Origin: CANNDT01 sp945876205
Lineage (GTDB): Bacteria; Acidobacteriota; Vicinamibacteria; Vicinamibacterales; UBA2999
Length of the DNA: 57,600 nt
Direction: 5' to 3'
Assembly (NCBI GenBank): GCA_947503365.1
Contig: CANNDT010000018.1
Coordinates: 1 to 57,600, forward strand
Below, one piece after another: positions 31,956 to 39,790 of the stretch; position 1 is the first letter of the stretch, and every line of letters begins with the position of its first letter. Both the position numbers and the translations under genes were made by a program. The notes under the pieces were generated by a model. That model was not told the origin of the DNA and searched no databases. It was given only the letters and a program-made list of their open reading frames with translations.

Positions 31956-32965
31956 CGTATCTCCTGTGGCGAGGCGATCACCCGCCTGCCATCGCTGTGC
32001 TTCAGCGAAGCCAACCGCGCAAGGTCCTCGTCGACCATCATCGCGATCAGCTGCTCGAAATTGACCGACGGCTCCCACCCAAGCTCGCGGCGCGCCTTGC
32101 TTGCGTCACCAATCAGATGATCGACTTCGGCGGGGCGGAGGAAGGCGGGATCGATCCGCACGTACTGTTGCCATTCGAGTCCGGCGTGGCGGAACGCGGC
32201 TTCCACGAGTTGACGCACCGAGTGGCTGATGCCTGTCGAGATGACGTAATCGTCCGCCTTCTCCTGTTGCAGCATGAGCCACATGGCGCGCACGTAGTCA
32301 CCGGCAAAACCCCAGTCACGACATGCATCAAGGTTGCCCAATGCGAGGTGATCCGTGAGTCCGAGCTTGATCCGGGCGACGCCGTCGGTCACTTTGCGCG
32401 TCACGAACTCGAGGCCGCGGCGTGGGGACTCGTGGTTGAAGAGGATCCCCGACACCGCAAAGATGCCGTAGCTCTCGCGGTAGTTCACGGTGATGTAGTG
32501 CGCAAATACTTTCGAGACACCGTACGGGCTGCGCGGATAGAACGGCGTCATCTCGGTTTGCGGAACCTCGCGGACGCGGCCGTACATCTCGCTCGAGGAC
32601 GCCTGGTAGATCTTGATGCCGGTATCGACCTGCCGAATCGCCTCGAGGACGCGGGTGACACCCTGCGAGTTGAATTCGCCAGTCAGCATCGGTTGGTCCC
32701 ACGACGCCGGCACGAACGACATCGCCGCCAGGTTATAGAACTCGTGGGGCCGGACGTCCTGGATGACGCGGACGAGCGACAGCTGGTCGAGCAGGTCAGC
32801 CGGCCGCAGCGTGATGCGGTCGCCGAGATGGTCGATGCGCCATGAATTCGAGGCGCTCAGACGCCGGACGATCCCGGTGACTTCGTAGCCTTTTTCGAGA
32901 AGCAGTTCAGCGAGGTACGAGCCGTCCTGCCCAGTGATTCCGGAGATGATCGCGCGTTTAGCCAT
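31952..32965 (-). CDS. gmd: GDP-mannose 4,6-dehydratase
   Basis: This 337-residue SDR-extended protein has NADP-binding GITGQDGSYLAELLLEKGYEVTGIVRR, the Thr/Ser-Glu catalytic pair in YQASSSEMYGRV, and YxxxK in PRSPYGVSKVFAHY, together with RRGLEFVTRKVTDG and GNLDACRDWGFAGDYV, which are typical of GMD. It makes GDP-4-keto-6-deoxymannose. The reductase gene that probably uses this product overlaps its start by eight bases. The length is normal. Overlaps on both sides point to coupled translation. Confidence 0.93.
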   Translation of the reverse strand: MAKRAIISGITGQDGSYLAELLLEKGYEVTGIVRRLSASNSWRIDHLGDRITLRPADLLDQLSLVRVIQDVRPHEFYNLAAMSFVPASWDQPMLTGEFNSQGVTRVLEAIRQVDTGIKIYQASSSEMYGRVREVPQTEMTPFYPRSPYGVSKVFAHYITVNYRESYGIFAVSGILFNHESPRRGLEFVTRKVTDGVARIKLGLTDHLALGNLDACRDWGFAGDYVRAMWLMLQQEKADDYVISTGISHSVRQLVEAAFRHAGLEWQQYVRIDPAFLRPAEVDHLIGDASKARRELGWEPSVNFEQLIAMMVDEDLARLASLKHSDGRRVIASPQEIR

Positions 32966-33845
32966 GTGTCTCGTTTATTCTACCTGCGGGCTGCCGCCGA
33001 CCCGCCAACCACCGTCCCAGCGCATCCTGCCAGGCCGGCATCATGAATCCCGCTTCCGCGAGCTTGCGATTCGAGAGCGCACAGAACCGCGGACGCGACG
33101 CCTTGAGCCCCATTTGCTCCATGGTCACCGGCTCCAGCCGCGGCGCCACACCGAGGATCCGCGCGGTTTCCAGCGCCACGTCATGCCAGGTGGCCTGACC
33201 GCTGTTCACGCAGTGATACACCCCCGGAGCGCCTCCCGAGTCGACCAGGTGCCGCGTCGCCAGCGCGACGTCGTCGACGTAGCTCGGAGAGACCACTCGA
33301 TCGGTAAACACTTTCAACTCGCGGCCTTCCGTCAGGCCATCAACGATCACGTCGAGGCTCCCGCGACGTCCCGTCCACTGCGGCGGCGCACCGAAAAGAC
33401 TCTCGACCCGAAGCACGAACCCGCGCGGCGCGTCGAGCGCGAACCATTCACCAAGCAGCTTCGACAACGCGTAGGTGCTGCGCGGCGCCGGCGGCACGTT
33501 CTCGCTGTAGGGCTCGGTCGCGGTACCGTCGAACACGAAGTCGGTGCTGAAATGCACGAGCACCGCATCGCCCTTTTCAGCCGCGCGCGCGAGACTGCGT
33601 ACGGCGAAGCTGTTGACCGCCAGCGCCTCGGTGGCCCGATCTTCAGCTCCGTCCACATCGTTGAATGCGGCGCAGTTGATGATCACCCCAGGTGCCGCGG
33701 AGGCCACTGCGCGGCTTACCGCATCAGGGTCGGTGATCTCGAGATCCGCCCGCGTCATCGCCAGCACCGGGCGATCCGAAAAGGCTTGTACGATAGAGGC
33801 GCCAAGCCGGCCGGCCGCGCCAACCACCAGGACCGGACCGGTCAC
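32958..33845 (-). CDS. RmlD/RMD-type 4-keto-6-deoxy sugar reductase
   Basis: This 295-residue SDR of the RmlD family has GxxGxxG in VLVVGAAGRLGASIVQAF, VIINCAAFNDVDGAED, HFSTDFVFDG and YALSKLLGE (YxxxK), with VVSPSYVDDVA later. RmlD reduces dTDP-4-keto-rhamnose, but rmlA, rmlB and rmlC are absent here. The gene overlaps gmd, so reduction of GDP-4-keto-6-deoxymannose (RMD, giving GDP-D-rhamnose) is the better guess. That is inference from position. It is transcribed away from the FAD-oxidoreductase gene; 76 bases between the two must hold both promoters. Confidence 0.82.
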   Translation of the reverse strand: MTGPVLVVGAAGRLGASIVQAFSDRPVLAMTRADLEITDPDAVSRAVASAAPGVIINCAAFNDVDGAEDRATEALAVNSFAVRSLARAAEKGDAVLVHFSTDFVFDGTATEPYSENVPPAPRSTYALSKLLGEWFALDAPRGFVLRVESLFGAPPQWTGRRGSLDVIVDGLTEGRELKVFTDRVVSPSYVDDVALATRHLVDSGGAPGVYHCVNSGQATWHDVALETARILGVAPRLEPVTMEQMGLKASRPRFCALSNRKLAEAGFMMPAWQDALGRWLAGRRQPAGRINETHG

Positions 33846-33921
33846 AGGCCTCTATACTGAAGCATTACAGCCACGCGCAAACTCCGTATCGTACCATTTC
33901 AGCACCAGCCCGCAAACCCGC

Positions 33922-35025
33922 ATGGATACGACCTATATCGATACCGCCGTCATCGGCGCCGGCGTCACAGGCCTCGCCTCCGCCTTCGCGATCGCGCGGC
34001 GCGGCCACAAAGTCTGCGTTCTCGAACGAGAGCCCCGGCCCGGCATGGGCACCAGCTCGCGGAATAGCCAGATCATCCACGCCGGCATCTACTATCCGCC
34101 CGGTACGCTCAAGACCCGGCACTGCGTCGAGGGTGCCCGGATGCTCTACGACTTTTGCGCGGAGCACGAGGTGCCCCACGCGCGATGCGGCAAGCTCATC
34201 GTGGCGCAGGACGACCATCAGGTCGAAGCGCTGGAAGCCCTGCGGGTGCGAGGTGAGGCCAACGGCGTCCTCGGCCTGCGGCTGGTCGACCGGGACTTCA
34301 TTCGCGCGCGGGAGCCACACATCCGCGCGGTCGCCGCCCTGTTCTCGCCCAACACCGGCATCATCGAGGCCGAAGCGCTCGTCCGCACGTTGACACGGCT
34401 CTGCGCCGATCGCGAAGCGTTCGTCCTGCCGGGCACCGCACTGCTCTCAGCCAACGATCATCCGGACGGTGTGGAGCTGCACACGGCTTCCGAGACCATC
34501 GTTGCGCGAAGCGTCGTCAACGCGGCAGGATTGTATGCCGACGATGTCTCGGCGCTCCTGGGCGGCGAGGCGTTCCGGATCTATCCCTGCCGAGGCGAGT
34601 ACGCGGAGCTGGTACCGTCGAAACGGTCGCTCGTGAACTTTCCGGTCTATCCACTGCCCCACGCCGGCGGCCACTCGCTTGGCGTACACCTCACCAAGAC
34701 GACCCACGGCAACGTCACGCTCGGCCCCACGGTCTGTTATCAGGATCGCAAGGACGACTACGAGAGCCGCCGCATTGCGATCGAAGACTTCCTCGAGCCG
34801 GCGAGGCAGCTGCTGCCGATGCTGCAGCTCGAGGATCTGCGGCTGGGCGGAAGCGGTATCCGCCCCAAGCTCCACCCTGCCGAAGAGTCGTTCGCGGACT
34901 TCCTGATCGCGAGGGATAAAAAAAGCCCGCGCCTTGTTCAGGCCGCGGGCATCGAGTCACCAGGCCTCACGGCGTGCCTGGCAGTTGGCGAACACGTCGC
35001 CGGCCTGATCGACGAGATCCTCTAG
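33922..35025 (+). CDS. FAD-dependent oxidoreductase, L-2-hydroxyglutarate oxidase (LhgO)-like
   Basis: This 367-residue protein of the DAO fold has the dinucleotide motif AVIGAGVTGLASAFAIARRGHKVCVLERE, then GTSSRNSQIIHAGIYYPPGTLK, a block strongly typical of LhgO/YgaF proteins, NAAGLYADDVS, and a C-terminal GIESPGLTACLAVGEHVAGLI. It would oxidise L-2-hydroxyglutarate or a similar 2-hydroxy acid. It is the only + strand gene inside the minus-strand polysaccharide run and ends overlapping the convergent GT2 gene by four bases. It looks like a metabolic gene placed between operons, not an evident part of glycan synthesis. Confidence 0.87.
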   Translation: MDTTYIDTAVIGAGVTGLASAFAIARRGHKVCVLEREPRPGMGTSSRNSQIIHAGIYYPPGTLKTRHCVEGARMLYDFCAEHEVPHARCGKLIVAQDDHQVEALEALRVRGEANGVLGLRLVDRDFIRAREPHIRAVAALFSPNTGIIEAEALVRTLTRLCADREAFVLPGTALLSANDHPDGVELHTASETIVARSVVNAAGLYADDVSALLGGEAFRIYPCRGEYAELVPSKRSLVNFPVYPLPHAGGHSLGVHLTKTTHGNVTLGPTVCYQDRKDDYESRRIAIEDFLEPARQLLPMLQLEDLRLGGSGIRPKLHPAEESFADFLIARDKKSPRLVQAAGIESPGLTACLAVGEHVAGLIDEIL

Positions 35026-35885
35026 GCGGCGGACCTCAGGCGCATGTAACAGCGCGCCTTCAGCAGTCCGCGAGCGAGGATGCGCTTGAATCCTCGCGGC
35101 GCGACATGCGTCGCGTAGTAGAGGTAGGCGCTCTCGTGAAAGGCCTTGATCGCCACCGTTCGAGCGCGTTGACTCGAATGCGCCACCAGGTGGATTGCCG
35201 TCGCGCCCGGCACATAGCGAACGTGGTGGCCCACGTCCCGCAAACGCCGGCACAGGTCAGCGTCTTCCCAATAGAGAAAATAGCGCTCGTCGAATCCGTT
35301 CACTTTGTCGAGCGCGTCCTTCCTCGCGAGCATGCACGCTCCTGACAGCCAGTCCACGACCACGCTGTCGCCGCCGTCGCCTGCCTCGTCGGCGGACACG
35401 ACGTTGCGCTTCGAGACCGACAGCCACGGCAGCAGCCGCCGCAGCAACGTCGTCCGGCCAAAAAGGCCCGTGAACATGTTTGGATCGCCGCGCGCACTTC
35501 CCTGCACCGAGCCATCGGGGTCGAGGATGCGCGGCCCGACGATGGCGCATGAGGGATACGCCTCGAGGGCGGCCATCATCGCCGCCATCGCACCGGGGAC
35601 GAGGCGGCAATCAGGATTGATGATCAGCACGCGTGACGAGGAGGACGCGTGCAGGCCCTGGTTGACGCCGCGCGCGAATCCGACGTTCTCGCGGTTGGCG
35701 ATGAGGCGCGCGTGCGGCGCGAATTCGCCGGCGATCGCACCGCTCCCGTCGATGGATGCGTTGTCCACGACGAACGCCTCCCAGGGTTGCTCCCCCATCT
35801 CGACCGCGATCGATTGCAGCGCGCGGCGGAGCTCCGCACCCGCGTTGTAGTTGACCAGCACCGCCGTCACTCGCGGCGTGGTCAC
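35022..35885 (-). CDS. Family 2 glycosyltransferase (rhamnosyltransferase-like)
   Basis: This 287-residue GT-A protein has a GTG start overlapping the upstream stop. TAVLVNYNAGAELRRALQSI, FVVDNASIDGSG, RLIANRENVGFARGVNQGL, the DxD-like NPDCRL, and WLSGACMLARKDALDKVNGFDERYFLYWEDADLCRRLR are typical of WbbL-type transferases acting on lipid-linked intermediates. The ED(A/V)DL motif holds the catalytic base. Donor and acceptor are unknown, although GDP-rhamnose made by the locus is an attractive donor. No membrane segment. It follows a second GT2 of the same type in the same operon. Confidence 0.88.
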   Translation of the reverse strand: MTTPRVTAVLVNYNAGAELRRALQSIAVEMGEQPWEAFVVDNASIDGSGAIAGEFAPHARLIANRENVGFARGVNQGLHASSSSRVLIINPDCRLVPGAMAAMMAALEAYPSCAIVGPRILDPDGSVQGSARGDPNMFTGLFGRTTLLRRLLPWLSVSKRNVVSADEAGDGGDSVVVDWLSGACMLARKDALDKVNGFDERYFLYWEDADLCRRLRDVGHHVRYVPGATAIHLVAHSSQRARTVAIKAFHESAYLYYATHVAPRGFKRILARGLLKARCYMRLRSAA

Positions 35886-36880
35886 GGCGTTCCCTGTGCC
35901 AAGCCCACGTCAAACTGCTTCTCGCGAAGCTTGGCCGCCAGCCACCGGGTGTCGAGCTGGCTCTCGATGGCCGCGGTCCTCACCAGCTTGGTGCGCTGCA
36001 CCTGCGTCCTCTTTCGAAGCATGCGTGGAAGACCCGCCGCGGCCGCGAACTTCGCTCGAAGGAAGGTGCCGAGCAGGCCGAGTCGGGTGAAATGCGCCGC
36101 GGCCGCCGCGTTATAGAGGATGTGTCCCGGCAATGTCCTCAAGAGGAGGGACCCCGGCGTGTTCTTCACGTACGACCACTCCAGGTTCCGCTGTCCGTGA
36201 AAGACCGCGGACCGGCTGATGGTTCCAAGCGTCGCGCTGCCATGGTGCCGGACGACGGCGCTCGCCACGTACTTGCATCGGTATCCGCGAAGCCGCGCGC
36301 GGTACGACAAGTCGACATCTTCGTGCGAGGCGAAGAAATCCTCGTCAAAGCCACCGAGCTCGTCGAACACATCCTTCGGCATCAGGCACGCGGCGCCGCA
36401 CACGCCGAACACTTCTCCCGACTCCGGCGCCATGGTTGCCGGGGCGCCGTGGTACCGCTTGAATGCGCCGCCCGCCCGCAGCAACCCGTCTCCTGCGCTG
36501 TCGAGCGTCGCCGGATCGTGCATGTAGACGATCCGCGAGGTGACGAGGGCGAAACGCGCTTCAGCATCGATCCCGTCGCGAAGCGCACGCAGCCATCCAG
36601 GATCGGCGCGCGTATCGTTGTTGAGGAACGCCAGGAAGCTGCCCGTCGCCTCGCGGGCACCGGCGTTGTTGCCGCCGGCGAAGCCGCGATTCTCCGGCAA
36701 CGACACGATGCGCACCCACGGAAATGCCCTGCGGACGTAGTCGGCCGTGCCATCGGTCGACGCGTTGTCGACCAGGATGGTCTCGGTGCTCACACCTTCC
36801 TGCGACGCGACGGCGCCGAGGCAATCGTCGAGGTATCGTCGTCCGTTCCACGTGACGACGATGATGGAGACGTCAGGCAC
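35882..36880 (-). CDS. Family 2 glycosyltransferase
   Basis: The GTG at 36880 (VPDVSIIVVTWNGRRYLDDCLGAV) gives 332 residues; a longer frame in front has no homology. Motifs are LVDNASTDGT, LPENRGFAGGNNAGA, the DxD-like NNDTRA, CGAACLMPKDVFDELGGFDEDFFASHEDVDLSYRAR, and a basic amphipathic C-terminus (PRMLRKRTQVQRTKL). It resembles the next gene in layout, so the two may add related sugars. The start overlaps the GT4 gene by eight bases. Cytosolic, membrane-associated action on a lipid-linked oligosaccharide is expected. Confidence 0.87.
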   Translation of the reverse strand: MPDVSIIVVTWNGRRYLDDCLGAVASQEGVSTETILVDNASTDGTADYVRRAFPWVRIVSLPENRGFAGGNNAGAREATGSFLAFLNNDTRADPGWLRALRDGIDAEARFALVTSRIVYMHDPATLDSAGDGLLRAGGAFKRYHGAPATMAPESGEVFGVCGAACLMPKDVFDELGGFDEDFFASHEDVDLSYRARLRGYRCKYVASAVVRHHGSATLGTISRSAVFHGQRNLEWSYVKNTPGSLLLRTLPGHILYNAAAAAHFTRLGLLGTFLRAKFAAAAGLPRMLRKRTQVQRTKLVRTAAIESQLDTRWLAAKLREKQFDVGLAQGTP

Positions 36881-37970
36881 GCCGGTACACCTCGAGCGTG
36901 ATCCTGGCCGTCCGCTCCCACGTGAACTCGCCTGCCCTGGCGAGGCCAGCCTCGCGCATCCGCCCGCGACACTGCTCATCGTTGATGACCTTGACGATCG
37001 CCTCCGTCCAACCGCGAACGTCGAGCGGATCAAGCAGCACACCGGCATTGCCGAGCACTTCGGGGATCGACGCCGCGCGCGACCCGATCACCGGCGTGCC
37101 GCTCGCCATCGCTTCGATGACGGGAAGGCCAAACCCCTCGTAGAGCGACGGGTAGACGAGCGCGGCCGCACACCGGTACAGCGTCCGCAGGCGTTCCTCG
37201 CTCACGGTGCCCAGATGGACGACGGCGTCCGGGACGCCGGCATTCCCGGCAATCGCGCGGAGGCCGTCGGTGACGCCGCGATCGATCCCGGCGAGCACGA
37301 GCGACAGCGTGGACGAGGCGCGAGAATGTCGCCGCGCCTCGATCACGGCCTCCAGCGCGACACCAAGGTTGCGCCGTTCGTGAAGGTCTCCCACGTGCAG
37401 CACGTACGGCTCGGTGACGCCCACGGGAAGCTCGCACGGCGAATCCCCCCGCCGCGGCGAGAAGCCCGCGTCGACTCCGAGCGGCGCAACGGTAATGCGT
37501 TCCAGGGGTACATGGTAGGCCGTGGAAATCTCCCGCGCAGAGAAGTTCGACACGGTCACAATGCGGGACGCCGCCCGCGCGCTCTGCCGGTAAAAGGCGC
37601 GCCGCATCCAGTCCTTCCGATAGGGATACCACTCTGGATGGAGGGCGTAGCTGACATCGTGAATGGTGAGGACGACCGGCGCACGCGACCAGAAGGGCGC
37701 CGTGTAGGCGGGCGCGTGGATCACGTCGACCTGGCCGCGCAGCGCCGCTCGCGGCAGTCCGACCAGGGTCCAGCCTAGGTTCGTGGGAGGGTGTGGAGGC
37801 TCGCTGATGTATCCGACGCGCGGCGGCAGCGCGCTCGAATCAGCGCCGCCGAGCGCGACGATCTCGAGGTCCTCTCCGAGGGCAAGCAGCCCGCGAACGA
37901 GCCCGGCAACGTATCGGCGAACACCCGCGGCAGGAGAAGTGAAGGCTCGTCCGTCGATGCCGACGCGCAG
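36873..37970 (-). CDS. GT-B (GT4-type) glycosyltransferase with apparent CTG start
   Basis: The protein reads (L)RVGIDGRAFTSPAAGVRRYVAGLVRGLLA at its N-terminus, the usual GT4 opening, and goes on to VILHVGDLHERRNLGV-type and ALVYPSLYEGFGLPVIEAMASGTPVIGSRAASIPEVLGNAGVL motifs with the GT4 E-x7-E pattern. The first canonical start (GTG 37724) would remove 82 residues of the N-terminal Rossmann half. The only candidate at the right place is CTG 37968-37970, one base after the stop of the upstream gene and with GGAG about 11 bases before it. The product would have 365 residues. Sugar specificity is unknown. Confidence 0.85.
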   Translation of the reverse strand: MRVGIDGRAFTSPAAGVRRYVAGLVRGLLALGEDLEIVALGGADSSALPPRVGYISEPPHPPTNLGWTLVGLPRAALRGQVDVIHAPAYTAPFWSRAPVVLTIHDVSYALHPEWYPYRKDWMRRAFYRQSARAASRIVTVSNFSAREISTAYHVPLERITVAPLGVDAGFSPRRGDSPCELPVGVTEPYVLHVGDLHERRNLGVALEAVIEARRHSRASSTLSLVLAGIDRGVTDGLRAIAGNAGVPDAVVHLGTVSEERLRTLYRCAAALVYPSLYEGFGLPVIEAMASGTPVIGSRAASIPEVLGNAGVLLDPLDVRGWTEAIVKVINDEQCRGRMREAGLARAGEFTWERTARITLEVYRRA

Positions 37971-37971
37971 G

Positions 37972-39774
37972 CTACCGGATCTCCATGTGGAGGCGGCGGA
38001 CCGGCTTCTCGAGTTCGGCGCACACCTCGCGGATGCGATGCTCGACGTTGCCGTTGATTCTCGGGCTGCTCAAGACGACTTCGTCGACCGACCATTTCTT
38101 CATCGTCTCTTCGAGCTTGTCGATCGCTCCACGTACCGGCACGCCGCCGATCCAGCTGCGCGCCTTCATCGGATCGTCGTCGAGGAAGGCGACCGGGTTC
38201 ATATTCCACTGCGCGTTCGCGCGCATCTCACGAACCAGGGTCTGGCCGAACGCTCCGGCGCCATAGACCAGCACGCGACGGCTCCTCTTGTTGCGGGTTG
38301 CGGCAATGAGGTTCATGGCGCGGAACGATGCGCGGGTCGCGACGATCGCGACCCCGAGGAGCAGCGCGTCGAGTACGAATACCGCGCGGGAGAAACCCTG
38401 GAAGCGGTAGAGATAGGCGGCCAACAGCACCGACAGCAGCGATCCCATGCCGACCCCGCGCGCCACCGCGGCGACGTCGCGCAGGCCGAACGTCTCCCAC
38501 GACCGCTGGTAGAGCCGCGAGCTGTATAACGCCGCGAGCTTGCAGCCGAGCACGACCGGCAATGACGCCGTGAAATACGGCAGAAACTTATCGAGACTCT
38601 CGCCGTCGAACCGCAGGCGATACGCGAAGTAGTAGCAGGCGGTGATCAGGACGAGGTCGAGCATCACCTGGCCCGCGTGCCACTTGAACGTCAGGTCCTT
38701 GAGCAGCGGCGCGAACGACGACTTCTGAAGCGCGATGAAGTCGTCGGAATTGTAGGCCGGCACCCGCGCCAGGAAGATCCCGAGCAGCACGAACGTGACG
38801 GCGAAGATGGCGACGACGGGCAGCATCGGTTCGAGCCCGCCGCTCGCCACCAGCAGCCAGGCGGTGGCGCCGCCGACCAGGCCCATGAAATACAGGATGC
38901 GCACGGCGCTCCGCTCTGAAAACCCGAGCGAGACGAGCCGGTGCGACACGTGATCGGTGCCGCCTTTCGACGCCGCGCGGCCGGTCATCCGGCGCAGGAC
39001 GAGGACGAATCCGGTGTCGAACAGCGGCACCACCAGAATCAGCACGACGATGACGGCAGGATTGATGAACGCGAGCCGCGTGTTGAACACCGGGACGAGC
39101 GATGCCGACGCGAGAATGGCGCCGATGAAGAGGCTCCCGGAATCGCCCATGAACAACCGCGCACGGGAGCGGTTCCAGTAGAGGAACCCAAGGAGCGCAC
39201 CCGCAAGAGCGGTGAGCAGCGTAACCAGCGCAGGTCCAAGCGACGCGCCAAGCAACGCCGCGAGGAAGATCGCGGCGATGAAACCCACGCCCGTGGCGAG
39301 GCCGTCCATGTTGTCGAGCAGGTTGAGCGCGTGGCAGATCCCGGCAAACCAGACGGTGGCCAGCAGCGTGTATCCAGACGGCAGGGCGCCCTCGGGCTCC
39401 GCCCCGGCGAGCGCGAACACCAGGAACGCGCCGATCGCCAGCGAGGCGACCAGCTTGGCCACTGGTGAGAGCTGCAGGCGGTCGTCGAGGATGCCGACGC
39501 CGAACATCGCCGCGGCTGCGACGACGACCGGCAGCCACGCGCCGGCCTCTCCCACGACCGAGAGCGAATCGGCCCGCACCGCGATCATCGCGAAGCCGAT
39601 CACCGTGCCAATCGCGATGGCAATCCCGCCCATCGTCGGCGTCGGCGACGAGTGCCAGCGGTCGGGCCGCGGAGGCACGATTGCCCCAATGCTCGGCGCG
39701 ATGCGGCGCACCAGCAGCCCGGCCGCGAGGCTGGCGGCGGTGGCAACCGCGAACACGATTGCGAGGAAGATCAC
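37972..39774 (-). CDS. WecA/MraY-type transferase fused to a CapD/PglF N-terminal region
   Basis: This 600-residue protein has two parts. Residues 1 to about 330 are a polytopic UDP-HexNAc:undecaprenyl-phosphate sugar-1-P transferase (WecA type): ALNLLDNMDGLATGVG, LFMGDSGSLFIG and the His motif GGTDHVSHRL. Residues about 370-600 match the N-terminal half of CapD/PglF-type dehydratases: four membrane helices, then a Rossmann-like domain RVLVYGAGAFGQTLVREM, PVAFLDDDPMKARSWIGGVPVRG, VDEVVLSSP. The C-terminal SDR catalytic half is absent, so dehydratase activity is not expected. The frame is continuous. It probably starts lipid-linked glycan synthesis. Confidence 0.88.
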   Translation of the reverse strand: MIFLAIVFAVATAASLAAGLLVRRIAPSIGAIVPPRPDRWHSSPTPTMGGIAIAIGTVIGFAMIAVRADSLSVVGEAGAWLPVVVAAAAMFGVGILDDRLQLSPVAKLVASLAIGAFLVFALAGAEPEGALPSGYTLLATVWFAGICHALNLLDNMDGLATGVGFIAAIFLAALLGASLGPALVTLLTALAGALLGFLYWNRSRARLFMGDSGSLFIGAILASASLVPVFNTRLAFINPAVIVVLILVVPLFDTGFVLVLRRMTGRAASKGGTDHVSHRLVSLGFSERSAVRILYFMGLVGGATAWLLVASGGLEPMLPVVAIFAVTFVLLGIFLARVPAYNSDDFIALQKSSFAPLLKDLTFKWHAGQVMLDLVLITACYYFAYRLRFDGESLDKFLPYFTASLPVVLGCKLAALYSSRLYQRSWETFGLRDVAAVARGVGMGSLLSVLLAAYLYRFQGFSRAVFVLDALLLGVAIVATRASFRAMNLIAATRNKRSRRVLVYGAGAFGQTLVREMRANAQWNMNPVAFLDDDPMKARSWIGGVPVRGAIDKLEETMKKWSVDEVVLSSPRINGNVEHRIREVCAELEKPVRRLHMEIR

Positions 39775-39790
39775 GTCGTGGATATTCGAA

